Shown: positions 1-8,209, numbered from the stretch's first letter. The stretch is 54,686 nucleotides of DNA from Butyrivibrio sp. MC2021 (GCF_000621605.1 NZ_JHXX01000017.1:1-54686), one strand, 5' to 3'. Numbers and translations: made by a program. Notes: generated from the letters alone by a model not told the origin.

Positions 1-35
1 CAGTCCTTTCTTCTAATGTACCGCACCCTATAACA

Positions 36-85
36 TAAATAAAGTGCGTAAGTTAATGGTTACTCAACTTACACACTTTATTTTA
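36..85. terminator. AT-rich imperfect hairpin at left edge
   Basis: Positions 36-54 and 66-85 are near-perfect inverted repeats. The core stem is about 16 bp with one wobble position, and the loop is about 11 nt. A T-rich stretch follows on the plus strand. It could be a weak intrinsic terminator of a gene upstream of the window, or the palindrome of a small mobile repeat. The unusually low GC of the stem makes terminator activity uncertain. Confidence 0.4.
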
Positions 86-141
86 CATAGTCAAGTAATA
101 GCTTATGGATTTTATCTAAGCTTAAAGAATTTGATTTTATA

Positions 142-1953
142 TTGCCCAATTTTTTAATTGCAATGATTGTATTGTCTCCATGTGCAAGTATAATTAGCAC
201 ATATCTTCCAGCAGTAGTGATTGATAAGCTAATTGGAGGATATTCTTTAACAACAGTTTTGCTATATGTAGTCTGCATGGTGGCGATAATTGTTTTATTT
301 AAAACAATTACATGGCTAGGACAGCAAAAAATAGCATCATCTGTTAATCTAATGCAACGCATTACTGGCGATATTATCGGCAAAGAATTAAGCATCAATT
401 ATGATTTGCTGGAGGATCCTTCGGTTCAAAAAAAGATAAATAATGGATTGGCTGCGTCGAGAAGACCATGGCATCTTTATGGATTTTACTTGGGAATTTA
501 TAACTGCGCACAATACATTGTTGCAGTTATTGTTTACGCAGTTATAGTTGGAAAAATAAATGCGATTATTCTTGCTATAGCAGTGATAAATGTATCTTTG
601 GGAATGTTTTTTCTTAACATGGCAAGAAAAAAGCATGCTTCATACGCTGATAAACTTCAGCTCGATGCCAAGAAGGCTATGTATATCAATCGAGTATCAA
701 TGGATCAAAGGGCGGGAAAAGATATAAGGATATTTAACTTATCTGGATGGCTTTTGAAAAAGTATGATAGTTGCTTGGACAATATGGAAAATGTATATTC
801 GCATATACATAATGGATATTTCTTGGCAAAAGCTGGTTCAGAGGTGCTCGGTAGCTTTTTTGATTTTTATGCGTACGCATATCTTATTTATTTGCTAGCA
901 GCAAATAGAATTGATATATCATCTTTTGTTCTCTTGCTCGGAAGTATAAGAGGTTTTTCTTCAGCACTTGCTGAGCTTATTGGTAAATACTCTACGCTTC
1001 CGCCATTTTCTGTAGCAATAAGTTATATAAGAGAAGCACTAGAACAAAAAGATAATAGTGGATGGGAAGATACAGTATCAAATGAAAAAATAGATTTGAT
1101 TAAGAAAGATGGTATAATTCTTAGACTTAAAAATGTATCTTATACCTACCCTTGCACATCTAAGCCTACACTTGAAAACGTTAATTTGACGATAGAAAAG
1201 GGCGAGAAGCTAGCATTATTAGGACTAAATGGAGCAGGAAAAACTACTCTTGTAAAAATAATATGTGGCTTATATAGACCAACCTCTGGAGAAGTGTATA
1301 TTAATGATTTTCCGCAGAGAAGTTTTTCATATGCTAATTGGCAAGCACTTGTATCTGTGATGTTTCAAGAATCAATCTTATTGCCATGGACTATAGATGA
1401 AAACATTATTGGAAGTCAAGCATCGCAAGATGCTTCTGGAAATAATAAACTTGTTAAAGCCCTTGAATTATCTGGTTTCAAAGATAAATATGATTCTTTA
1501 CAGATAAAAGGACATTCCAAGTTGGTGCGAGAAGTAAATGATGATGCTGTGAGTTTTTCAGGCGGGGAGATGCAAAAATTACTTTTTGCCAGAGCTCTTT
1601 ATAAAGAATCACCATTAATTATCTTAGATGAGCCCACATCGGCTTTAGATCCTGTTGCAGAGAATAATCTATATATGAATCTTGCAACAGCTGTGAGTGG
1701 GAAAACGATGATTTACATTTCTCATAGGCTTTCCAGCACAAGATTTTGCGATAGAATAGTCCTTCTTCAAGGAGGAAAGATTGTTGAAGAAGGAACACAT
1801 GAAACTTTAATGGATAGAGATGGAATATACAAACATCTTTTTGATGTACAAAGTATGTACTACAAAGAAATGGATGAAAAGAAAAAAAGAGCAATAGTTT
1901 TTGGTGATAGTTTTGACGATACTATGCCTCAAAAACTGGATGGAGTTTTCTGA
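142..1953 (+). CDS. ABC exporter half-transporter, membrane and ATPase domains fused (first subunit)
   Basis: This is a 603-residue fused permease-ATPase. The N-terminal half has about five to six hydrophobic helices. The C-terminal ATPase has Walker A (GLNGAGKT), signature FSGGE, Walker B followed by LDEPTSALDP, and switch histidine ISHR. It is probably one half of a heterodimeric exporter with the next gene, which starts on its last base. The substrate is unknown; peptide or drug export is usual for this class. The start is uncertain. The first in-frame start codon is TTG at 142, it has no clear ribosome binding site, and it sits right at the first membrane helix. The frame stays open back to a stop at 88-90 and encodes a plausible cytoplasmic lead-in (SSNSLWILSKLKEF), so the 5' end may be truncated or altered. 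Confidence 0.85.
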   Translation: MPNFLIAMIVLSPCASIISTYLPAVVIDKLIGGYSLTTVLLYVVCMVAIIVLFKTITWLGQQKIASSVNLMQRITGDIIGKELSINYDLLEDPSVQKKINNGLAASRRPWHLYGFYLGIYNCAQYIVAVIVYAVIVGKINAIILAIAVINVSLGMFFLNMARKKHASYADKLQLDAKKAMYINRVSMDQRAGKDIRIFNLSGWLLKKYDSCLDNMENVYSHIHNGYFLAKAGSEVLGSFFDFYAYAYLIYLLAANRIDISSFVLLLGSIRGFSSALAELIGKYSTLPPFSVAISYIREALEQKDNSGWEDTVSNEKIDLIKKDGIILRLKNVSYTYPCTSKPTLENVNLTIEKGEKLALLGLNGAGKTTLVKIICGLYRPTSGEVYINDFPQRSFSYANWQALVSVMFQESILLPWTIDENIIGSQASQDASGNNKLVKALELSGFKDKYDSLQIKGHSKLVREVNDDAVSFSGGEMQKLLFARALYKESPLIILDEPTSALDPVAENNLYMNLATAVSGKTMIYISHRLSSTRFCDRIVLLQGGKIVEEGTHETLMDRDGIYKHLFDVQSMYYKEMDEKKKRAIVFGDSFDDTMPQKLDGVF

Positions 1954-3779
1954 TGCAAAAGGAAGAATTATATAGCATAAAAAGGCTTTTTTTAGATTAT
2001 TGCAGAATGGATATAAAGATGCCGGTAATGTGTCTTATCGGAGCTTTTTTGAAAGCAATGGCGCCCTACATAACTATTGTTCTAATAGGGCGACTAATTG
2101 ATGCTGCAACGCTCGGAGTTGATGTAAAAACACTAATAAGTTGGGCTTTGGTTGCAATAGTTTTATCAAGATTACTTACAATTATTTCAATTAAGATAAA
2201 AGAACTCGCAAGTGCTAAGGAAGAATACATGGTAGAGATTACAAATAGAGTCTTTGCCGAAAAAAGCCTTACAGAAGATTATGAGCATCTTGAGGATCTA
2301 AAGTGGAATAATATTAGACAGCAATTTGAAGCAATGAACAAAAGTGGTTCAGGAATATTTGGGAAGATGTTTGAACTACTGGATAAAATATCTGAAGGCT
2401 TTTTTTCACTACTTTTTTCTCTTGTTGTAATGATTCCACTTATTATGAATAAAGAAATAGATAGCATGACTCCTTTTTCTGGTAATATCTCAACTGTCAT
2501 AATGATAGTTTTGATTATGATATTGCTTGTGTTTAAGCTAAAGTGTGGATCAGTGATAATGAAGGAAGGTTTAGATACAGAGACTGTTTTAAGTGCGCCG
2601 TATACTAAGAAAACAGGGTGGTACAAGGATACTTTATCTGTAATAGAAAATGGAAAAGACATTAGAATATTTAATCAGTTAGATGGTGTAAAAAATGACT
2701 ATGATGATGCAGAAGATCATATTCTTTTAATAATGAAAAAAGCGTTAATGGCTTATTTTAGGGAAGAAGCGTTAACAGAAATAGTTATGGGAATATGCAC
2801 TATAATAATCTATACTTTTGCAGTCTATAGAGCTTATATAGGACTGCTATCAATTGGTGAAGTTATTACAATAGTATCTGCTGTAACAGAGACGTTAAAA
2901 TCGAATACTCTTATTGTTGAATTTATGGAAGGATTACCAGCTCTTGCGGAGAGAAGTATTTTCTATTGCCAATATATGGATATGGGTGCGCGTAATCATA
3001 AAGGAACTATTGCCACAGAATCTATAGAAAATAATTTTTCTTTTGAATTTGAGAATGTAAGCTTTAAATATCCCGGAACAGATAATTATGTAATAAAAAA
3101 CTTAACCCTCACACTCGATAGTGGTAGCAAATTTGCAGTTGTTGGGCCAAACGGCTCTGGAAAAACGACATTTATAAAACTGCTTACACGATTATATGAT
3201 GTAACAGAAGGAACTATAAAGCTAAACGGAATCAATATTAAAGACTATGATTATGATGAGTACATGCGTTTATTTGGCGTAGTATTTCAGGATTTTTCAA
3301 TTTTGTCTTTTAAGATTGGTGAAAATGTGGCAAGTGACGATGTTATGGATGATTCAAAGGGAACAGAAGCAGTTGCAAAAGCAGGCCTTGCAAATTTGAT
3401 GGGGAAAATGCCTGATTGGCCGGAGAAATACGTTGGAAAAGATTTTTCAGAAAATGGCATAAATCTGTCTGGAGGAGAAAAACAAAAACTAGCCATTGCA
3501 AGAGCTATATATAAGGATGCTCCTTTTGCCATAATGGATGAACCAACAGCAGCTTTAGATCCAGTATCTGAATGTGAGGTGTTTGCTGGATTTGACAAGA
3601 TGGTTGGAAAAAAGACAGCACTATACATATCACATAGACTGGCATCTTGTAAGTTTTGCGAAAAAATACTTGTTTTTAAAGATGGAAATGTGGTTCAGCA
3701 AGGTAGTCATGATGAATTGATTATGAATGAGGGGTTATACAAACGCCTATGGAATGCGCAAGCGCAATATTATGCATAA
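1953..3779 (+). CDS. ABC exporter half-transporter, membrane and ATPase domains fused (second subunit)
   Basis: This 608-residue protein has six predicted membrane helices in its first 330 residues and then an ATPase domain. The ATPase shows Walker A (GPNGSGKTT), signature LSGGE, Walker B into MDEPTAALDP, and switch motif ISHR. The start ATG shares one base with the stop of the preceding ABC gene (TGATG), so translation is coupled and the two proteins probably form a heterodimer. Both ATPase sites look intact, unlike many heterodimeric exporters that carry one degenerate site. No terminator with a clear U-tract was found after it. The role in export is family knowledge. Any link to the pheromone genes 350 bp downstream is only positional, because AgrB proteins export their own peptide. 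Confidence 0.9.
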   Translation: MQKEELYSIKRLFLDYCRMDIKMPVMCLIGAFLKAMAPYITIVLIGRLIDAATLGVDVKTLISWALVAIVLSRLLTIISIKIKELASAKEEYMVEITNRVFAEKSLTEDYEHLEDLKWNNIRQQFEAMNKSGSGIFGKMFELLDKISEGFFSLLFSLVVMIPLIMNKEIDSMTPFSGNISTVIMIVLIMILLVFKLKCGSVIMKEGLDTETVLSAPYTKKTGWYKDTLSVIENGKDIRIFNQLDGVKNDYDDAEDHILLIMKKALMAYFREEALTEIVMGICTIIIYTFAVYRAYIGLLSIGEVITIVSAVTETLKSNTLIVEFMEGLPALAERSIFYCQYMDMGARNHKGTIATESIENNFSFEFENVSFKYPGTDNYVIKNLTLTLDSGSKFAVVGPNGSGKTTFIKLLTRLYDVTEGTIKLNGINIKDYDYDEYMRLFGVVFQDFSILSFKIGENVASDDVMDDSKGTEAVAKAGLANLMGKMPDWPEKYVGKDFSENGINLSGGEKQKLAIARAIYKDAPFAIMDEPTAALDPVSECEVFAGFDKMVGKKTALYISHRLASCKFCEKILVFKDGNVVQQGSHDELIMNEGLYKRLWNAQAQYYA

Positions 3780-4133
3780 GTGGATTTGATAATAAAAAGC
3801 TGTAGCAATTGATAATTGTAATAAATTTCTATGGATTTCTATTAGAAGTGTCCAATAGCTGCCTTTGTGGTTGCGATAACTGAATTCAAAATGGATAAAA
3901 TCATGCAGGAATAAAATTAGTAAGATAGTAAAAGTCGGCACATTTGATGAATGAACCGCTCCTTGTAATAGTTTGGGGTATTATGTAAAGGTGAGTTATG
4001 TCTGATAAAAAAATAATTGAGCATTTTTGCAAATAATTACGAGTAGGACGTTAATTATTACAATTAAGACAGATTTATCTTTTTCAGTAGTATGGTTTAT
4101 AAGGAATTTATATTATTGAAAGGGATAAAGTAA
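3780..4133. other. AT-rich intergenic region before the Agr locus
   Basis: These 354 bases hold no supportable gene; the only in-frame stretches are peptides of 7-15 codons without ribosome binding sites. The one clear element is the promoter-operator at 4037-4096, which is almost identical to the one upstream of the pheromone gene at 6802-6861. Confidence 0.6.
4037..4096 (+). promoter_or_regulatory. AgrA/LytTR-type operator and promoter of the agrB operon
   Basis: Two 9-bp direct repeats, ACGAGTAGG (4039-4047) and ACAATTAAG (4060-4068), are separated by 12 bp, a 21-bp period. AgrA of Staphylococcus binds repeats of the ACAGTTAAG type with this same spacing. A TATGGT -10 candidate lies exactly 22 nt after the second repeat. 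Thirty bases (4037-4066) match the element upstream of the pheromone gene with two differences, and the -10 distance is identical. The regulator is most likely the LytTR protein encoded at 4770. The motif and spacing are seen directly; binding is inferred. Confidence 0.7.
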
Positions 4134-4676
4134 TTGAGCAATTATACTGATGAAGAAAAAGAAATTGCCTTATATGGATTAAAACGCCTGGGGATATTTA
4201 TGGCATCTATGGCAGTGGTCGCAATAATTGGACTGATTATGGAAAATGTTTTGGGAGTATTTCTGTTTTTGCTTTTTTTTATACCACTCAGGATATTTGC
4301 CGGAGGCTTGCATCTTCCATCTATATGGATGTGTGCAATAGCATCATCACTGTTGATTGTGGTGATTGCAGTTATTCTTAACAATACTGAAGGGGGATGG
4401 ATTTATGGAAGGATATGTTCAGCAATACTCCTGGCAGGAGCTTTTGTAATAATACTGCTGGCACCTGTAGATACCGCGAATAAGAGACTTTTTAAGGAAG
4501 AGAAAGTAAGGTATAAAATCATATCCATTGCTATTACAATAGTTGAGGTGGCAATATTCTTTATATGTCTGGATAATGGTTTTATAAAAATGCTTTTATT
4601 TTTGGTAATCACGGTAGAGGCTTTTTATCTTACAGTACAGAAAATAGTTAATTGTATAAGTGCAAAAAGGAGTTAA
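4134..4676 (+). CDS. agrB: AgrB-like pheromone-processing membrane protease
   Basis: This 180-residue integral membrane protein fits the length of AgrB cysteine proteases. These cut the C-terminal tail off the AgrD propeptide and form its thiolactone ring. The family core is present as RIFAGGLH followed by a cysteine, giving the catalytic pair His60 and Cys67 with the same seven-residue spacing as His77/Cys84 of S. aureus AgrB. Several hydrophobic helices fill the rest. The start is TTG at 4134 with a purine-rich AAAGGG site about 10 nt upstream. The response regulator and sensor kinase follow in the same operon. The likely substrate is not adjacent but is encoded after the kinase at 6897. 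An operator for the cognate regulator lies just upstream, implying autoinduction. Confidence 0.88.
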   Translation: MSNYTDEEKEIALYGLKRLGIFMASMAVVAIIGLIMENVLGVFLFLLFFIPLRIFAGGLHLPSIWMCAIASSLLIVVIAVILNNTEGGWIYGRICSAILLAGAFVIILLAPVDTANKRLFKEEKVRYKIISIAITIVEVAIFFICLDNGFIKMLLFLVITVEAFYLTVQKIVNCISAKRS

Positions 4677-4677
4677 T

Positions 4678-4782
4678 GTGAAAAGTAAATTATTTAGAGA
4701 CAATCCTACTATTGGAGGTGAAGAAAACACGGTACATACTGAAAATCCCATAAATGGGGGGGTACAACAATGTACAGAGTAG
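4678..4782 (+). CDS. Possible 34-residue peptide between agrB and the regulator
   Basis: A GTG start at 4678 has an excellent ribosome binding site (AAAAGGAG, 5 nt spacing) that overlaps the end of agrB. The reading frame runs 34 codons and overlaps the start of the response regulator by 13 bp. It sits where agrD is normally found. However, it lacks an amphipathic N-terminal helix, its only cysteine is three residues from the C-terminus (QQCTE), and no acidic or proline-containing tail follows. It could be a leader peptide that couples translation into the regulator, a degenerate AgrD, or nothing. The ribosome binding site is the main reason to list it. Confidence 0.3.
   Translation: MKSKLFRDNPTIGGEENTVHTENPINGGVQQCTE
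4747..4762 (+). promoter_or_regulatory. Hairpin and G7 tract at the ribosome binding site of the regulator gene
   Basis: CCCATAAATGGG (4747-4758) can fold into a short stem whose right arm enters a run of seven Gs (4756-4762). That run is the only ribosome-binding-like sequence before the regulator ATG at 4770. The stem is only 4 bp, so any effect on translation would be modest. Confidence 0.3.
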
Positions 4783-5495
4783 CCATATGTGATGATGAAT
4801 TCCTAACTTGTCAGGAAATTGAAAATATAATACTAGAGAATACTGATGTCTTGAAAGCATCATTCGATATAGATGTGTTTTATACAGGAGAAGCACTTAT
4901 TGAGCATATCAGGTGCGGAGCATCTTATGATTTCTTTATCCTTGACATAGAACTTGCCAAGGCTACAGGAATTGACGTGGGAAAATACCTGCGTGATGAA
5001 AACAGAAATTTCCATACACAGATCATATATGTATCATCAAAAGAAACTTATGCAATGAAGCTTTTTTCTGTTCAACCTCTAGATTTTATTGTAAAGCCGG
5101 TAAAACCAGAGGCGCTTATCAGGGCCATAAACCGGGGATTTGAGATAATAGGAAGAGCAGAAGATTTTTTCACATGCAAGTCTGGAAAAGAAAACATCAC
5201 AATAAGCTGTAAAGAAATTCTGTATCTATCAAGCGATAAGAGGGTTATCAATATAGTTTGCTGTGATGAAACTATTGAATATTATGGAAAGTTATCAGAT
5301 GAGCTTAAAAAGCTCCCTGATTATTTTGTTCAGATACATAATTCCTACATCATAAACTTAAATGCATTAAAGATGAGCAGTAATGATCATGTTATCATGA
5401 ACAATGATGAACAGATCAGCATCAGCAGAAAATATACAGAAACTTTTAGGAACAGAATGTTTTCACGCTGGAAGAAGATTAATTGTGAGGATTAA
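4770..5495 (+). CDS. LytTR-family response regulator (AgrA-like)
   Basis: This 241-residue protein has an N-terminal receiver domain (about 1-125) with the acidic pair Asp8-Asp9, phospho-acceptor Asp59 in FFILDIEL, and Lys109 in FIVKPVKPE. A C-terminal LytTR DNA-binding domain (about 140-235) includes the typical stretch YFVQIHNSYIINL. LytTR regulators bind paired short direct repeats, which matches the elements at 4039-4068 and 6804-6833. The gene lies between agrB and the kinase, and the kinase ATG follows its stop codon directly, so the two are a coupled two-component system. The expected role is to activate both Agr operons when phosphorylated. It may carry a different symbol in close relatives, so none is assigned. 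Confidence 0.9.
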   Translation: MYRVAICDDEFLTCQEIENIILENTDVLKASFDIDVFYTGEALIEHIRCGASYDFFILDIELAKATGIDVGKYLRDENRNFHTQIIYVSSKETYAMKLFSVQPLDFIVKPVKPEALIRAINRGFEIIGRAEDFFTCKSGKENITISCKEILYLSSDKRVINIVCCDETIEYYGKLSDELKKLPDYFVQIHNSYIINLNALKMSSNDHVIMNNDEQISISRKYTETFRNRMFSRWKKINCED

Positions 5496-6737
5496 ATGGA
5501 ATACTATCTGATTAATATAATATGTAATATTGGCCTGGTATTTTCTATATGTCAGTTTTTGGGGGACTCCCTACAATTTGATTTTGAAAATAAAAATAAG
5601 GTAATGATATTTTCAAGCATTTGGGTTGTTGCCACATTTGCTATAAATGAATGGCTTCATATACCTATGATAAATCTTATTGTCAATATTCTTTTGATGC
5701 TGCTTATAGCAAGCGCCTATGAGGGCAGTTTAATAAAGAAACTTTTGACCTGTATTTTTATAGCAGTTCTGGGTGCTACCTGTGATATGCTGGCTTATGT
5801 AGTAGCAACACCATTTTTGAAAGAAGATGATTATTTCTACAGTGTAACTTTTACGGTGCTCTTTCTTCTTATAATAGAAAGAGCCCTGGGCGTAGTAATT
5901 CGTAGAGGGAAGACTTGGGATATAGTTGGAAAAGAGATGCTGGCACTTTCAGGATTCCCGGTTATGGCGGCGATTATCCTTTATTGTGTTACAGCTATGG
6001 ATTCAGGCATATACAGATTTGTAGCCTGTATATGTGTTGTAGGGATTTCACTGTTATCAGTGAGTCTATATAACAGCCTGGCCATAAATCTTGGTGACAG
6101 GATGAGAAAAGAGTATCTTGAAAGAGAAGTAGAAGCATACAGACATGAGATGGAGCTTATGCGTATATCAAACAGAAAAGAGGAGAATCTGAGGCATGAT
6201 CTCAGGCATCATCTGTTTGAAATAGAAGGCCTGGCAAAGCAAGGTAAAAACGAAAAGGTCTGTGATTACATAGAAGAGATGCGCAGTACTTTTGCTGATT
6301 CAAAACAGATGGTACATACTGGGGAGTATGAAACAGACAGTCTTATCAACTATCTGCTTGATAGTGCAAAGAACCATCAAATAACAGTGGACTGTGATAT
6401 AAAGATTCCTGAAGACATAGATGTATCGCAGTGCAAGCTTAATGTTATAGTAGGAAATCTTCTGGAAAATGCCATTGATGCTGCGGCAAAGGCTGAAGAA
6501 AAGAAGATAATATTTACCATGCAGTTTTCAAGAGGGGTTCTGTTTCTTCGGATAAAGAATACATATGGAGGAAATATAAAGATTGAGAACGGTCGTGTCC
6601 ATGGAAAAAGGAGCATTAATAGTCATGGTATAGGTCTAAGGAGCGTGCAAGATCTTATAAGTCAGCAGAACGGAAATATAGATATAAAAGCTACAGAAGA
6701 ATTTTTTGTAGTAGAAGGGATGATTCCTTTGACATAA
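5496..6737 (+). CDS. GHKL sensor histidine kinase (AgrC-like pheromone receptor)
   Basis: This 413-residue protein has six to seven predicted membrane helices in residues 1-198 and a cytoplasmic kinase region. The phospho-acceptor motif is NLRHDLRHHL (His234), the AgrC-type H-box. The ATP-binding domain has the N-box GNLLENAIDAA and a glycine motif HGIGLRSV. It belongs to the GHKL family that senses cyclic peptides. The ATG directly follows the stop of the regulator. The likely ligand is the peptide derived from the 6897-7046 gene, and the likely partner is the LytTR regulator upstream. A strong terminator at 6750 ends the operon. Function follows from domain order and context; ligand identity is inferred. 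Confidence 0.9.
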   Translation: MEYYLINIICNIGLVFSICQFLGDSLQFDFENKNKVMIFSSIWVVATFAINEWLHIPMINLIVNILLMLLIASAYEGSLIKKLLTCIFIAVLGATCDMLAYVVATPFLKEDDYFYSVTFTVLFLLIIERALGVVIRRGKTWDIVGKEMLALSGFPVMAAIILYCVTAMDSGIYRFVACICVVGISLLSVSLYNSLAINLGDRMRKEYLEREVEAYRHEMELMRISNRKEENLRHDLRHHLFEIEGLAKQGKNEKVCDYIEEMRSTFADSKQMVHTGEYETDSLINYLLDSAKNHQITVDCDIKIPEDIDVSQCKLNVIVGNLLENAIDAAAKAEEKKIIFTMQFSRGVLFLRIKNTYGGNIKIENGRVHGKRSINSHGIGLRSVQDLISQQNGNIDIKATEEFFVVEGMIPLT

Positions 6738-6749
6738 AAACATTAGTGT

Positions 6750-6793
6750 ACCGGTATCGGATGTAGAAAAAGACATCTGATACCGGTTTTTAT
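6750..6793 (+). terminator. Intrinsic terminator after the sensor kinase
   Basis: A 15-bp stem with one mismatch (6750-6764 with 6773-6787) and an 8-nt loop is followed by TTTTTAT. It separates the agrB-regulator-kinase operon from the pheromone precursor operon, so the latter needs its own promoter. Confidence 0.85.
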
Positions 6794-6801
6794 GTCAAAA
6801 G

Positions 6802-6861
6802 TTACGAGTAGAGCGTTAATTATTACAATTAGGATTTTTTTGAAGAAAAAGATCTTATAAT
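6802..6861 (+). promoter_or_regulatory. AgrA/LytTR-type operator and promoter of the pheromone operon
   Basis: Direct repeats ACGAGTAGA (6804-6812) and ACAATTAGG (6825-6833) are 12 bp apart. A perfect TATAAT -10 (6856-6861) starts 22 nt after the second repeat. Repeat spacing and -10 distance are identical to the agrB promoter at 4037-4096, and 28 of 30 bases of the core match. There is no good -35 hexamer, as expected for an activator-dependent promoter. The gene starts 36 nt downstream of the -10. Confidence 0.75.
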
Positions 6862-6896
6862 TTGGAGCATAAATAAAACTTTGGGAGGTATTTACA

Positions 6897-7046
6897 ATGA
6901 AGGTTACAGAAACTATGAAAGATGCGGCGTTAAAAGTTGGAATGATTATGGCAAAGGTTGATACAAACACCACTTGTCTATGGATTAACTATCAGCCAAA
7001 TGAACCAACATGTATTGCCAAGATGAGGCAAAAGGGGGAGATTTAA
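6897..7046 (+). CDS. agrD: AgrD-like cyclic peptide pheromone precursor
   Basis: This 49-residue ORF starts at ATG 6897 behind GGGAGG (8 nt spacing). It has the three-part AgrD plan. The N-terminal amphipathic helix covers residues 1-22. The signal core is TTCLWIN around Cys27. The C-terminal tail begins YQPNEP and is removed during processing. The core lines up with the known Clostridium perfringens precursor, where CLWFT is followed by HQPEEP. The predicted mature ring is therefore a thiolactone of CLWIN, cut before Tyr32. A second cysteine (Cys39) lies in the tail and is unusual. AgrB at 4134 is the likely processing enzyme. The stop codon overlaps the ATG of the next gene, so pheromone and downstream protein are made together. 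The exact N-terminal cleavage point cannot be read from sequence. Confidence 0.85.
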   Translation: MKVTETMKDAALKVGMIMAKVDTNTTCLWINYQPNEPTCIAKMRQKGEI

Positions 7047-8206
7047 TGAGTAATAATAAGCTGTTTAAATCCATTATGGTATTATGCATGTCAGCATCGG
7101 TGTTTATTATCTGTATTCTGATGGCGTTTGTATTTATATACAAGGATGAAGCAGATAGTAATGCTTTCTCTGAAAAAATGGAGTGTGAATTGGATAATAT
7201 AGAGAGCTCCAAGTTAATACCAAGCAATTCAGATCAAGAAACTACGAATACTATTAATTCTTTTTACAATGTTAACCATTATTACAATATTTCAACCAAA
7301 GTATGTGATGGAAAGACACTTGTCGAAACCCCGGAAGGAATATATGTAACAGATAAAAGCAATACCAGTTTTGAAAAAGTGACAGATGGGGACCACTATT
7401 TGGGAGCTGTTGTAGATGATGGAGTGTATTTATGCGAATGTGTCACCAATAATTTCGAAGAACATTATAATTTAGCGTTTTTTGATATAGATGACTATAG
7501 CATTACTAGGCTGGTTGAAAATGTGGATATTTCTGATTCTGAAGGGTATTCGCAATATATTGGAATGCATATTGAAGGTAAGCATTTAGATATTGAAGGA
7601 ACAAAAACTTTTTCCAGATATTTATTGGGACCGGAGCATGAAGCTGACTTGGAGGGGGTATATAGAGATCTAACTAATCATTATTATCCGATTGTTGCAG
7701 TTTTTGATGCTCATATCAATAATGCATATATGACTGATAGAACTGAGAGTATAAAAGGTAATCTGCAGATCGAGACGTCCGAAGGCAAAAAAAATACTAT
7801 AGAAGGAGTAAGCGATGTATTGTTAACGCCATATGGAGCATTATTAAGAAAGGTCGAAGAAGAAAATAATAATATTTTTCTTGTAGATTACGCTACAGGA
7901 GATGAAAGGATAATTTATAACAGTAAAATCAATGGGGATAAGTATGTTGGGTATAACACATACGATAATAATGGGTTCTATGGCTTGCAGATTATATCGG
8001 AAAAAGAGTATGCAATAATTTTTTGTAATTGGGAAGGCGACATTAAAGAGATATATAGAATCAATTCAGATAATACGCTTTTGGGCTCTACATTAAATAT
8101 GAGTATAGTCGGAAAATGGTTATATTTCTATGATGTTACAGATTTCCTTATGAAGCGAATCAAGATTGATGAACCATATTTAATTGAAACTGTAAAGGAG
8201 AATTAA
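7046..8206 (+). CDS. Membrane-anchored extracellular protein, possible beta-propeller, coupled to agrD
   Basis: This 386-residue protein has one N-terminal membrane helix (about 7-34) and a long extracellular part. The latter carries repeated short beta-type segments such as DGKTLVETPEGIYV, DGDHYLGAVVDDGVYL and VGKWLYFYDV, which recall DUF5050-like propeller repeats. The start chosen is ATG 7046, overlapping the agrD stop (TAATG) with AGGGGGAG upstream; an in-frame ATG 36 nt earlier lies inside agrD and has no ribosome binding site. The function is not recognised. Its position in the pheromone operon suggests a density-controlled surface protein, or a protein that modulates the signal. An SH3-domain protein follows 3 bp later. 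Confidence 0.7.
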   Translation: MSNNKLFKSIMVLCMSASVFIICILMAFVFIYKDEADSNAFSEKMECELDNIESSKLIPSNSDQETTNTINSFYNVNHYYNISTKVCDGKTLVETPEGIYVTDKSNTSFEKVTDGDHYLGAVVDDGVYLCECVTNNFEEHYNLAFFDIDDYSITRLVENVDISDSEGYSQYIGMHIEGKHLDIEGTKTFSRYLLGPEHEADLEGVYRDLTNHYYPIVAVFDAHINNAYMTDRTESIKGNLQIETSEGKKNTIEGVSDVLLTPYGALLRKVEEENNNIFLVDYATGDERIIYNSKINGDKYVGYNTYDNNGFYGLQIISEKEYAIIFCNWEGDIKEIYRINSDNTLLGSTLNMSIVGKWLYFYDVTDFLMKRIKIDEPYLIETVKEN

Positions 8207-8209
8207 TGT

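Noticed and set aside
7010..7045. Longer start for the anchored protein, inside agrD
   Set aside because: There is no ribosome binding site, it would put charged residues before the membrane helix, and ATG 7046 has AGGGGGAG and overlaps the agrD stop.
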